Of a stretch of DNA of 64,000 nucleotides, positions 19,256 through 27,542 are shown in pieces. The DNA comes from Enterobacter ludwigii. GTDB taxonomy: Bacteria; Pseudomonadota; Gammaproteobacteria; Enterobacterales; Enterobacteriaceae. The stretch spans positions 2,418,001 through 2,482,000 of the forward strand of contig CP083824.1 of the NCBI GenBank assembly GCA_023023105.1. Direction: 5' to 3'. The stretch's first letter is position 1, and each line of letters starts with the position of its first letter. The position numbers and the translations under genes are program-made. The notes beneath the pieces are model-generated. The model had not been told where the DNA came from, did no database searches, and was given only the letters and a program-made list of their open reading frames with translations.

Positions 19256-19274
19256 GATAATGAGAATAGTAATC
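19256..19274. promoter_or_regulatory. Probable Fur box in yncE/pqqU divergent region
   Basis: GATAATGAGAATAGTAATC agrees at 15 of 19 positions with the Fur consensus GATAATGATAATCATTATC, and cattaatc continues it as an overlapping hexamer. It lies 75 bases upstream of yncE and 150 bases upstream of the receptor gene, so Fur could repress either. E. coli yncE is known to be Fur-controlled. Confidence 0.75.
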
Positions 19275-19423
19275 ATTAATCAACAAAATGTGGAGTTTTT
19301 CTTTCCCTCGCCCACATTCATTAACGCAACGTGCGGTTAAAGTTTTCAAAACATTTACAAAACCTTTAACATATAGGCACATGTTCCATTTGGTTCGTTT
19401 AGATACCACAACCGGTTTTACTC

Positions 19424-21532
19424 ATGAAAATCATTTCCGCCCGTAAGGCATCTCTGATGCTGGTTCCTGTTATTGTTGCGCCTCTCACTGCGATGAGTGC
19501 GGATGAACAGACCATGATCGTCAGCGCTACACCGCAAACTGTATCGGAACTCGATACTCCAGCCGCGGTGAGCGTCGTGAATGGCGATGATATGCGTCAG
19601 GCCACGCCACGCATCAACCTGTCTGAATCACTGGGTAGCGTTCCAGGCCTGCAAATTCAAAACCGCCAGAACTATGCGCAGGATCTCCAGCTGTCAATGC
19701 GTGGATTTGGTGCCCGTTCAACCTTTGGCGTACGCGGTATCCGCATGTATGTCGACGGTATTCCAGCCACCATGCCTGACGGACAAGGGCAAACCTCCAA
19801 CATCGATCTTTCCAGTGTGGACACTGTGGAAGTGCTGCGCGGCCCCTTCTCTGCCCTGTACGGCAACGCCTCGGGTGGCGTGATTAACATCAACACCCAG
19901 ACCGGGCAGCAGCCGCCGACCATTGAGGCCAGCAGCTATTACGGCAGTTACGGTACCTGGCGCTATGGCATGAAAGCCACGGGGGCAATGGGTGACGGGA
20001 CACACGCAGGCGATGTGGATTACACCGTTTCCACCACCCGCTTCACCACTAAAGGCTATCGTGACCACAGCGGTGCGCGGAAGAATCTCGCCAATGCCAA
20101 ACTGGGTGTGCGTATAGATGATGTCAGTAAACTCACGCTGATCGTTAATAGCGTGGACATGAAGGCTAACGATCCGGGTGGACTCGATTACCAGGAGTGG
20201 CGGAATGACCCGCGCCAGTCTCCGCGCGGCGATCAGTACAACACCCGTAAGACCATCAAACAGACCCAGGCCGGTCTGCGCTATGACCGCCAGCTCAGCG
20301 CCCAGGACGACCTTAGCGTGATGATGTATGCCGGTGAGCGTGAAATGACGCAGTACCAGTCGATACCTTATCAACCGCAGCTTAAGCCATCTCACTCTGG
20401 TGGTGTGATTGATATGCAGCGCCATTACCAGGGCGTTGATACCCGCTGGACGCACCGTGGCGAGCTGCTGGTGCCGGTGACCCTTACCACCGGCCTGAAC
20501 TATGAAAACCTGAGCGAAGATCGTCGCGGGTATGAAAACTTCGTGATGAATAACGGCGTGCCGGAATACGGTGTGAAGGGTGACAAGCGCCGTAACGAAC
20601 GTAACCTGATGTGGAACGTCGACCCTTATCTGCAAAGCAGCTGGCAGCTGACACAGAAGCTCTCTGTGGATGCGGGTGTGCGTTACAGTTCGGTCTGGTT
20701 CGACTCCAACGATCATTACATTACGCCGGGCAACGGGGATGACAGTGGTGACGCGAGCTATCACAAGTGGCTCCCGGCGGGCTCCGTGAAATATGCCATG
20801 ACGGACGCGTGGAATCTCTATGCTGCTGCCGGGCGCGGATTCGAAACGCCAACAATCAACGAACTCTCATATCGTTCAGATAACCAGGGCGGTCTGAATA
20901 TTGGCCTGAAACCTTCCACCAACAATACGTATGAAGTGGGGAGCAAAACCCGTATCGGCAATGGTCTGCTAACGGCTGCGCTGTTCCGCACAGACACGGA
21001 TGATGAGATCGTGGTCGATTCCAGTTCCGGCGGCCGTACCAGCTATAAAAATGCCGGTAAAACCCGTCGTCAGGGGGTGGAGGTTTCCCTGGACCAGCAG
21101 TTTGCTGAAAACTGGAAGCTGAAAATGGCGTGGACCTATCTGGACGCCACCTACCGTACTAACGTATGCAGCGACGCAGACTGTAATGGAAACCGCATGC
21201 CAGGTATCGCCCGTAACATGGGTTATGCCTCGTTTGGCTGGCAGCCGGAGGAAGGCTGGTACGCGGGTTCAGATGTCCGCTACATGAGCGATATCATGGC
21301 CGACGACGAAAACACGGCGAAAGCACCGTCGTACACCGTGGTTGGGCTGAATACCGGGTATAAGCTCAACTATGGTAACTGGGGAATGGACGTCTTTGGC
21401 CGCGTAGATAACCTGTTCGACAAAGAGTACGTCGGCTCGGTTATTGTCAACGAATCCAATGGTCGTTATTACGAGCCTGCACCCGGGCGTAACTATGGCG
21501 TAGGTATGTCGATCTCTTATCGCTTCGAGTAA
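19424..21532 (+). CDS. pqqU: TonB-dependent outer-membrane receptor YncD/PqqU
   Basis: Outer-membrane beta-barrel of 702 residues that imports a large solute with TonB energy; E. coli YncD takes up pyrroloquinoline quinone. After the signal peptide (to about MSA, residue 25) comes the TonB box EQTMIVSATPQ. The plug domain spans roughly 45-160 (SVPGLQIQNRQNY, MRGFGARSTFGVRGI, VEVLRGPFSALYGNASGG). The barrel ends in the C-terminal aromatic YRFE, close to the usual final Phe. The sequence and the neighbours yncE and mcbR match E. coli. Fur control is suggested by the upstream box. Confidence 0.95.
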   Translation: MKIISARKASLMLVPVIVAPLTAMSADEQTMIVSATPQTVSELDTPAAVSVVNGDDMRQATPRINLSESLGSVPGLQIQNRQNYAQDLQLSMRGFGARSTFGVRGIRMYVDGIPATMPDGQGQTSNIDLSSVDTVEVLRGPFSALYGNASGGVININTQTGQQPPTIEASSYYGSYGTWRYGMKATGAMGDGTHAGDVDYTVSTTRFTTKGYRDHSGARKNLANAKLGVRIDDVSKLTLIVNSVDMKANDPGGLDYQEWRNDPRQSPRGDQYNTRKTIKQTQAGLRYDRQLSAQDDLSVMMYAGEREMTQYQSIPYQPQLKPSHSGGVIDMQRHYQGVDTRWTHRGELLVPVTLTTGLNYENLSEDRRGYENFVMNNGVPEYGVKGDKRRNERNLMWNVDPYLQSSWQLTQKLSVDAGVRYSSVWFDSNDHYITPGNGDDSGDASYHKWLPAGSVKYAMTDAWNLYAAAGRGFETPTINELSYRSDNQGGLNIGLKPSTNNTYEVGSKTRIGNGLLTAALFRTDTDDEIVVDSSSGGRTSYKNAGKTRRQGVEVSLDQQFAENWKLKMAWTYLDATYRTNVCSDADCNGNRMPGIARNMGYASFGWQPEEGWYAGSDVRYMSDIMADDENTAKAPSYTVVGLNTGYKLNYGNWGMDVFGRVDNLFDKEYVGSVIVNESNGRYYEPAPGRNYGVGMSISYRFE

Positions 21533-21561
21533 GCAAAAAGAAAAGTTTATTTTATTAATGA

Positions 21562-21600
21562 AATAACCCTCCTGATGGCAATAAGCCATCAGGAGTTATT
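21562..21600. terminator. Stem-loop between pqqU and mcbR
   Basis: Perfect 11-bp stem CTCCTGATGGC / GCCATCAGGAG with loop AATAA, extended by AATAAC / GTTATT. It lies between convergent pqqU and mcbR and probably serves both. U-runs are short. Confidence 0.75.
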
Positions 21601-21651
21601 CACCGAATAAATAATTAGCTACGGTATATAGTCGCTGTGTTAAATAATCTC

Positions 21652-22320
21652 TTAGTTAAAATATTGTCGCTGTAAAAGAGAATTTGCTTCATCAATCAAC
21701 TTATCAATCGCCTTCTGGCAGTCGCCCACATCCCGTCGCTCAAGGGCCGCAAGTAGCTCATCATAGTGATACGTCGACATCGTGATGTCGTTGAGTTCCT
21801 GGTGCAGATAGTTAATGCACGGCCCAATGCGGACCCATAACTGTTCAATTAAGGCATTGAGCGTAGGCATTTCCGCATACTGATAAAGCGTAAACCGGAA
21901 GACACGATTTGCATGCAAGGCCTGCTGAACGTTACCATTACGCATGGCGTCATGAAAGGCGTCCGACAATTTGTGAAGCACCTCCAGCTTGCCGTCAGAC
22001 ATATTCTGACATGCTGCGGCAACCGCCATCGGCTCAAGTTGTTTTCGGATGGCATTAATCTCGTTATAACGCTCCAGCGTCACCTCAGGCACAAGAAATG
22101 CCTGTGCTGGCGTGGCATGTAATGCCCCTGATGACACCAGACGCAAAAGCGCCTCACGAACCGGGGTAATACTGGTGCCTAATTTTTCGGCGATCTCTTT
22201 CGTAATCAGTCGTGCCCCAGGTTTGAGTGAGCCTGTAATTAACGCTCCTTTCAAACTGAGTTCAACTTGCATGGTAAGACTGATCCTTTGCGCTTTTTCT
22301 AAATGATCCAAATCAAGCAT
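21652..22320 (-). CDS. mcbR: GntR/FadR-family transcriptional regulator McbR
   Basis: DNA-binding regulator of 222 residues: an N-terminal winged helix (residues 15-75, with GALITGSLKPGARLITKEIAEKLGTSITPVREALLRL) and a C-terminal FCD helical domain. It matches E. coli McbR/YncC in the DNA-binding half and in motifs such as IEQLWVRIGP. In E. coli McbR represses yncD and activates ybiM (mcbA), affecting colanic acid and biofilm. The ATG at 22320 with AGGAA upstream is preferred to a TTG two codons earlier. Confidence 0.93.
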   Translation of the reverse strand: MLDLDHLEKAQRISLTMQVELSLKGALITGSLKPGARLITKEIAEKLGTSITPVREALLRLVSSGALHATPAQAFLVPEVTLERYNEINAIRKQLEPMAVAAACQNMSDGKLEVLHKLSDAFHDAMRNGNVQQALHANRVFRFTLYQYAEMPTLNALIEQLWVRIGPCINYLHQELNDITMSTYHYDELLAALERRDVGDCQKAIDKLIDEANSLLQRQYFN

Positions 22321-22541
22321 GTTCAATTCCTGTAGCTAAAGCTCAATGCTATTTTTAAACGTCAGTTTAATAAAACGACGCCGGTCCGATATATCCTGTA
22401 TCGTCATGCCTGGTGGTGGGAAGTACGTAAAAACATCAAAACGTGCAAAATTTGTATTTTTCGTTTTCGGGCTCATCCGGGATGATGGCGCGAAAAGCCA
22501 TGTCAGTTAATTAAAGACAATATATCGTATCTTCACAAATA

Positions 22542-22567
22542 AATATGGCGGGAAACCCCGCCATATT
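22542..22567 (-). terminator. Stem-loop downstream of curA
   Basis: Perfect 11-bp inverted repeat AATATGGCGGG / CCCGCCATATT around AAAC, 6 bases beyond the curA stop. On the minus strand it is followed by TATTTATTTG, a weak U-tract. Confidence 0.65.
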
Positions 22568-22572
22568 GTGGT

Positions 22573-23613
22573 TTATTTATTGTCACCCGCGACGCGAATC
22601 ACGACTTTGCCGAAGTTTCGCCCTTCCAGAAGGCCAATCAGCGCCTCAGGCGCGTTCTCCAGGCCGTCAGTCACCTGTTCACGATAGTGAATTTTGCCCT
22701 CCTGCACCCAGCTCCCCATCTCTTGCTGGAACTCTTTAATGCGATGCCCATAGTCCTGGCCGATGATAAAGCCCTGCATACGAATGCGTTTCTTCAGAAT
22801 GGTCGCCATCAGGAGCGGCAAACGGTCCGGGCCGTCAGGCAGGCCCGTCGCATTATAGCCACTGATCAGACCACATACCGGGACGCGCGCGGAGGTATTC
22901 AGCAACGGCAGCACGGCGTCAAAGACTTTTCCGCCGACGTTTTCATAATAGACATCAATTCCTTTCGGACAGGCGTGTTTCAACTGGTCGGCAAAATCCG
23001 CAGCGTGGTGATCCAGACAGAGGTCAAACCCGAGGACCTCAACCGCATGGCGGCATTTTTCTGCGCCACCGGCCACGCCGACCACCCGGCAACCTTTGAT
23101 TTTGCCAATCTGCCCAACGGTCGCGCCAACCGGGCCTGTTGCGGCAGCAACCACCAGCGTTTCCCCCGCTTTAGGTTGCCCGATATCCAGCAATCCCATA
23201 TAGGCGGTAAAGCCCGGCATACCCAGAATACCCAGCGCCCAGGAAGGATGAGACGGATTTTCACCCAGCTTGACCAGGCCGCTGCCGTCCGAGAGTTCAT
23301 ACTCCTGCCAGCCGCTGTAGCCCAGCACCCATTCACCAGCTTTGAAGTCGGGATGGTTTGACCGCTCAACGCGACTGACCGTTCCTCCCACCATCACCGC
23401 ACCGATCTCAACCGGCGGTGAATAGGATGGCGCATCGCTCATGCGGCCACGCATGTAAGGGTCCAGCGACAGCCAGACCGTACGGAGCAAAAGCTGCCCC
23501 TCAACTGGCGCAGGAACAGGTTGCTCCTCCAGACGAAAATTCTCCGCGACAGGCGCACCCTGTGGACGGGAGGCCAGTACCCAGCGGCGATTAAGCGAAA
23601 CAGATTGATTCAT
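22573..23613 (-). CDS. curA: NADPH-dependent curcumin/dihydrocurcumin reductase CurA
   Basis: Cytoplasmic medium-chain reductase of 346 residues that reduces the enone double bonds of curcumin and similar 2-alkenals. It belongs to the zinc-free leukotriene B4 dehydrogenase-like group. Visible motifs: YSLDPYMRGRMSD-type N-terminus, GMPGFTAYMGLLDIG near residue 130, the cofactor loop AAATGPVGATVGQIGK near residue 155, YYENVGGKVFDAVL near residue 230 and the C-terminal GRNFGKVVIRVAG. The ATG at 23613 has AAGGAG 6 bases upstream. In E. coli the gene is next to mnaT; here a regulator gene intervenes. Confidence 0.95.
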   Translation of the reverse strand: MNQSVSLNRRWVLASRPQGAPVAENFRLEEQPVPAPVEGQLLLRTVWLSLDPYMRGRMSDAPSYSPPVEIGAVMVGGTVSRVERSNHPDFKAGEWVLGYSGWQEYELSDGSGLVKLGENPSHPSWALGILGMPGFTAYMGLLDIGQPKAGETLVVAAATGPVGATVGQIGKIKGCRVVGVAGGAEKCRHAVEVLGFDLCLDHHAADFADQLKHACPKGIDVYYENVGGKVFDAVLPLLNTSARVPVCGLISGYNATGLPDGPDRLPLLMATILKKRIRMQGFIIGQDYGHRIKEFQQEMGSWVQEGKIHYREQVTDGLENAPEALIGLLEGRNFGKVVIRVAGDNK

Positions 23614-23678
23614 CAGGAACTCCTTCTGGTTCAAATGTCATTACAGCCTGGCTCACGATCGGCGTTATCGCTTTAACA

Positions 23679-24254
23679 TTACGAGCCAGATTGGTTAAGC
23701 CGTACGACCAGATAGATGCAGGTTTCATTCGTCTCGTTGATGAACCGACAGTCATTAGGCGGCCCCAGCTCCAGGCAGTCCCCGGCCCGCATCTCGTGGC
23801 GCGTATCGCCCTCCTGGAACACCAGCTCACCCATTTGTAACCAGATAAGCTGACGTGCCAGCGCATAAGAAGAGGCAGGCATAGGCACATCGCTCCCCGC
23901 CGGGAGTTCAACCTGAACAAGGTCAATGGGAAGATCTGTGCGGGGAGAAACGTGGCGGCGAAGGTAATGCGTTTGTGGATCGCGCCAGACGGGCTGGTTG
24001 GCGAGGCGCAGTAGTTTTCCCTCTTGCATCTCGGCTCTGGCAATCAGCGTCGACATGCTGATGCCAAAAGCCCCCGACAAGCGGGCAAGCAACGTTGCCG
24101 TAGGGCTACTGTCCCCACGTTCTATCTTGTGGATCATCGCACGCGAAACGCCTGCCCGGTCAGCAAGCTCGCTCAAAGACCATCCGCGAGACTCGCGTTC
24201 AAGGCGAACTCTTGCGCTAATCCGTTGATTCATGGTGTCTGTTATGGTGTTCAT
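23679..24254 (-). CDS. XRE-family regulator with C-terminal cupin domain
   Basis: Transcription factor of 191 residues. The helix-turn-helix (residues 10-65) reads LERESRGWSLSELADRAGVS and MIHKIERGDSSPTATLL. The C-terminal cupin (about 105-185) has LIWLQMGELVFQEG and RAGDCLELGPPND. This layout is that of SutR/PuuR-type regulators. It is not the E. coli SutR sequence and is not found at this position in E. coli. It diverges from mnaT and is followed by curA, so either neighbour may be a target. No Shine-Dalgarno is visible at 24254; MNQRIS at 24233 is an alternative start. Confidence 0.88.
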   Translation of the reverse strand: MNTITDTMNQRISARVRLERESRGWSLSELADRAGVSRAMIHKIERGDSSPTATLLARLSGAFGISMSTLIARAEMQEGKLLRLANQPVWRDPQTHYLRRHVSPRTDLPIDLVQVELPAGSDVPMPASSYALARQLIWLQMGELVFQEGDTRHEMRAGDCLELGPPNDCRFINETNETCIYLVVRLNQSGS

Positions 24255-24402
24255 GACGTCATACTATAGTGTATGAACGGCATTTCAATGGGCTTTTGAT
24301 AACAAAAAAATATGGCTTATGTCATAGCTATCTGGCGATACAGTTGTGTAATATCGTAGTTAAATCGTAATACTATAGTGAACAACACACAGAGGTTTCA
24401 TC
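24255..24402. promoter_or_regulatory. Divergent promoter with repeated TACTATAGTG motif
   Basis: The 10-mer TACTATAGTG occurs twice, at 24262-24271 and 24371-24380, near the starts of the XRE gene and mnaT respectively. The first copy is part of a 16-base near-palindrome CATACTATAGTGTATG (24260-24275), and the core ACTATAGT is itself palindromic. The positions suggest operators for the adjacent regulator that overlap the -10 regions. Confidence 0.55.
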
Positions 24403-24921
24403 ATGATCGTTCGTCATGCCTGCAAAGAAGACTGCGCTGCGATAGGAGAAATATACAACCACGCGGTGTTGCACACTGCCGCAATCTGGAACGATAAGAC
24501 CGTCGACACCGATAATCGTATCGCCTGGTTTGAGGCACGCACCCTCGCAGGTTATCCGGTACTGGTCAGTGAAGAAGACGGTGTTATCACGGGCTATGCC
24601 TCTTTTGGTGACTGGCGTGCCTTCGACGGTTTTCGTCATACGGTAGAACATTCGGTCTATGTTCATCCGGATCATCAGGGCAAAGGGATTGGTCGCACAT
24701 TGATGAAAGCGCTGATTAACGAAGCCCGTGCCATCGGCAAACACGTGATGGTCGCAGGCATCGAAGCGCAGAATCATGCCTCGATTCATCTCCATGAAAC
24801 GCTCGGTTTTGTGACGACGGGTCAAATGCCGCAGGTGGGTACCAAGTTTGGCCGCTGGCTGGACTTAACCTTTATGCAGCTGCAGCTGGATGAGCGCAGC
24901 GACCCGGACGCCATCCCATGA
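24403..24921 (+). CDS. mnaT: L-amino acid N-acyltransferase MnaT
   Basis: Cytoplasmic GNAT enzyme of 172 residues that acetylates methionine sulfoximine, methionine sulfone and related toxic amino acids. The sequence follows E. coli MnaT/YncA closely: EIYNHAVLHTAAIWNDKTVDT, SVYVHPDHQGKGIGRTLM (acetyl-CoA loop, near residue 85) and FGRWLDLTFMQLQLDERS. AGAGG precedes the ATG. Its last codons overlap the ydcZ start (ATGA), so the two genes are coupled. Confidence 0.96.
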   Translation: MIVRHACKEDCAAIGEIYNHAVLHTAAIWNDKTVDTDNRIAWFEARTLAGYPVLVSEEDGVITGYASFGDWRAFDGFRHTVEHSVYVHPDHQGKGIGRTLMKALINEARAIGKHVMVAGIEAQNHASIHLHETLGFVTTGQMPQVGTKFGRWLDLTFMQLQLDERSDPDAIP

Positions 24922-25367
24922 ATCAGTCAATGACGCTGGCTTTTTTGGTGGCGGCGGGAATCGGTCTGGTGGTGCAAAATACCTTAATGGTGCGCATCAC
25001 CCAGACCTCCTCCACTATTCTTATCGCGATGCTGCTGAATTCACTGGTCGGCATTGTGCTGTTTGTCAGCATTCTGCTGCTGAAACAGGGCTTCGCCGGA
25101 TTTAGCGAGCTGGCCGCTACAGTGCGCTGGTGGACGCTGATCCCGGGGCTGCTGGGTTCGTTTTTCGTGTTTGCCAGTATCAGCGGATACCAGAACGTAG
25201 GCGCGGCAACGACCATCGCTGTGCTGGTGGCAAGCCAGTTGATCGGCGGGCTGGTGATGGACGTGCTGAGAAGCAACGGCATACCGCTGCGCGCCCTGAT
25301 CGGCCCGGTGTGCGGCGCGGTGATGTTGGTCGTGGGGGCCTGGCTGGTCGCGCGACGCCAGTTTTGA
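24918..25367 (+). CDS. ydcZ: DMT-superfamily inner-membrane protein YdcZ
   Basis: Integral membrane protein of 149 residues with four to five hydrophobic helices, DUF606/YdcZ family. The sequence (MRITQTSSTILIAMLLNSLVG-type first half, GSFFVFASISGYQNVGAA, LVVGAWLVARR end) is nearly identical to E. coli YdcZ. It overlaps mnaT by 4 bases. The function is unknown; pairing with an amino-acid acetyltransferase suggests export of acetylated products, which is inference only. Confidence 0.95.
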   Translation: MNQSMTLAFLVAAGIGLVVQNTLMVRITQTSSTILIAMLLNSLVGIVLFVSILLLKQGFAGFSELAATVRWWTLIPGLLGSFFVFASISGYQNVGAATTIAVLVASQLIGGLVMDVLRSNGIPLRALIGPVCGAVMLVVGAWLVARRQF

Positions 25368-25370
25368 TCG

Positions 25371-25604
25371 CTACAGAATGGTGCCGCCTTTCGTTAGCTG
25401 TTCCTGTCGCGCTTCCAGCTCCTCTTTATGCTGCTTACCGTGGTGTGAAATCGCGGTGCGCAGACGTTGCTGCTGGGTGTAGCGATCTTCACGGCTGAGC
25501 TCTGCATCATCGCTTAATTCAATCAGCAGTTCATTCATGTGGGTAATTACGCTCTCTTCGATGGCGGCATCGACGCGGGCGATAACATCGTTTAAATGTG
25601 ACAT
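25371..25604 (-). CDS. ydcY: DUF2526 protein YdcY
   Basis: Small soluble protein of 77 residues, rich in charged residues and probably all-helical. From MSHLNDVIARVDAAIEESV to the terminal EQLTKGGTIL it matches E. coli YdcY with few changes and identical length. The ATG at 25604 is chosen over an in-frame codon two residues earlier. Its stop lies 3 bases from the ydcZ stop, so the genes converge tightly. The function is unknown. Confidence 0.93.
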   Translation of the reverse strand: MSHLNDVIARVDAAIEESVITHMNELLIELSDDAELSREDRYTQQQRLRTAISHHGKQHKEELEARQEQLTKGGTIL

Positions 25605-25621
25605 TGTCACTCCTTGTGAAT

Positions 25622-25651
25622 TGCCGGGTGGCGGCTACGCCTTACCCGGCA
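25622..25651. repeat. REP (palindromic unit) element
   Basis: The imperfect palindrome TTGCCGGGTGGCGGCTACGC continues to CTTACCCGGCAA. It is a textbook enteric REP/PU sequence, located between ydcY and the dipeptide-binding protein gene downstream of the latter. A single copy was seen in the window. Confidence 0.9.
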
Positions 25652-25660
25652 ATAATACGC

Positions 25661-27259
25661 TTAGTTCAGCTTCGCTTTTGAGAAATCGCTGCCCATCAGG
25701 CTCACGCTGTAACCCGTGACGTTGCTGCGGGTAGCGTAGAACGTTTTCCCGTTCGCCAGTGCGATCCACGGCGCCTGCTGGTAGAAAATCTCCTGCGCCT
25801 GACCGTAGAGTTTAGCGCGCTCAGCCGGGTTGCTGGTCAGCTTCGCTTTTTGCACCAGGGAATCATACCCCTTATCGCACCAGCGTGCTGCGTTTGAACC
25901 CGTTTTAATGCTGTTGCACCCCAGCAGTACGTCAGCAAAGTTGTCCGGGTCACCGTTATCGGACATCCAGCCGAACAGCGCAGAGTCGTGCTCACCTTTA
26001 CGCATGCCGGAGAGGTATTCGCCCCACTCGTAAGAGACAATTTTGGCCTTCACACCGACTTTCGCCCAGTCGCTCTGGATCATCTCCGCAATACGGCGCG
26101 AATTAGGGTTGTACGGACGCTGCACCGGCATTGACCACAGCGTCACTTCCGCGCCCTTCTCCAGCCCGGCCTGCTTCAGCAGGGCTTTCGCTTTTTCGGG
26201 GTCGTAGCTGTAGTCCTTCAGGTCTTTATTAAAGCCCATCATGTTTGGCGGAATTGGTGATTTTGCCACCGTACCCGAGCCCATAAAGACCGCGTTGACG
26301 ATGGCTTTCTTGTCAGTTGCGTAGTTTAGTGCCTGACGTACCAGAACATTATCAAACGGTTTTTTCTCGGTGTTAAACGCCAGATAGCCGACGTTCAACG
26401 CATCGACAGAGTGCAGCGTCAGGTCTTTGTTATTTTTAATCACATCAAACTGCACCGGGGATGGAGCAGGAATGATCTGGCATTCGTTGGTCTGCAATTT
26501 CGCCAGACGCGTTTCCACATTTGGCGTGATGGAGAAGATCAGGTGTTTTGTCGGTACCTCGCCCTCCCAGTAGTTCGGGTTAGCGACATAGCGGATCAGT
26601 GAATCCACTTTGTACTGCTGCAGCACATAAGGCCCTGTACCGATCGGCCAGGTATCCACGTTCTCTGGCGTACCTTTTTTCAGCATCACGTCAGCGTATT
26701 CAGCGGAGAGAATCGAGGCAAAATCCATTCCCCAGTCGGCAAGGAATGCAGCGTTGGGTTCACTGAGGGTGAACTGAACATGGTAATCATCGACCTTTTT
26801 AACGTCCTGAATCAGTTTATCGAGGCCGACGTCATTAAAGTATTCGTAGTTGCCCTGCGATACGTTGTGATAAGGATGCTTAGGGTCTTTCTGACGCATG
26901 ACGGAGAAAATGACGTCATCGGCGTTAAAGTCACGGGTCGGTTTGAAGTATTTATTGCTGTTGAACTTCACCCCTTTACGCAGGGTAAACGTATAGGTCT
27001 TACCGTCTGGTGAGATTGTCCAGGACTCCGCCAGCGACGGAACCGGCGTATTTTTCACCGGATCGAAATTGATCAGACGGTTATACAACACCTGAGAGCT
27101 GGCCACGAAAGACGGGCCGGAGCTGGCGATTTGCGGGTTGAAAGACTCGGGTGAGGCTTCAGAGCAGTAAATAATGGTGTCATTATTTGCCGCCAATGCG
27201 GCACCGGCTGGTAAAAGCGTACTCAGCGCAAGGGCGAGCAGTGTTTTCCCTGTAGACAT
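25661..27259 (-). CDS. Orphan dipeptide/oligopeptide-binding protein (DppA-like, SBP family 5)
   Basis: Periplasmic solute-binding protein of 532 residues with signal peptide MSTGKTLLALALSTLLPAGAALA. It resembles DppA (535 residues): YCSEASPESFNPQIASSGPS, PSLAESWTISPDGKTYTFTLRKGVKFN, FALFGWMSDNGDPDNF-type hinge region and CD cysteine pair. No permease or ATPase genes are beside it, so it must work with a transporter encoded elsewhere. Heme, dipeptides or other peptides are possible ligands. A REP element follows it. Confidence 0.92.
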   Translation of the reverse strand: MSTGKTLLALALSTLLPAGAALAANNDTIIYCSEASPESFNPQIASSGPSFVASSQVLYNRLINFDPVKNTPVPSLAESWTISPDGKTYTFTLRKGVKFNSNKYFKPTRDFNADDVIFSVMRQKDPKHPYHNVSQGNYEYFNDVGLDKLIQDVKKVDDYHVQFTLSEPNAAFLADWGMDFASILSAEYADVMLKKGTPENVDTWPIGTGPYVLQQYKVDSLIRYVANPNYWEGEVPTKHLIFSITPNVETRLAKLQTNECQIIPAPSPVQFDVIKNNKDLTLHSVDALNVGYLAFNTEKKPFDNVLVRQALNYATDKKAIVNAVFMGSGTVAKSPIPPNMMGFNKDLKDYSYDPEKAKALLKQAGLEKGAEVTLWSMPVQRPYNPNSRRIAEMIQSDWAKVGVKAKIVSYEWGEYLSGMRKGEHDSALFGWMSDNGDPDNFADVLLGCNSIKTGSNAARWCDKGYDSLVQKAKLTSNPAERAKLYGQAQEIFYQQAPWIALANGKTFYATRSNVTGYSVSLMGSDFSKAKLN

Positions 27260-27542
27260 GGTTATAACCCTGGATGTTTTATTATATAGGACAGTAATAA
27301 CAGCACAGGCTTAATGACCTGGCAAATAACGAAACACTATCAGGTTATTCTAAAGTCACGTTTTTCGCTGGTTTTGCAGTCAATGCAAAAAAAGATGATT
27401 TGCCTTAAGTGCCATTATCCGTCAAGCACAACCGTCATTTTCTATGCCGCAAGAAATCGGCGCTTTTAGCGTCTCTTCCTCCGTTTGTTTGCTTCCTCAT
27501 TTCGTTAAAGTAACGGTGTGAAGAAGTATATGGGATCAAATC

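Noticed and set aside
19718..20764. 348-codon minus-strand frame inside pqqU
   Set aside because: Antisense shadow caused by codon bias; the plus-strand product has a full TonB-receptor plan.
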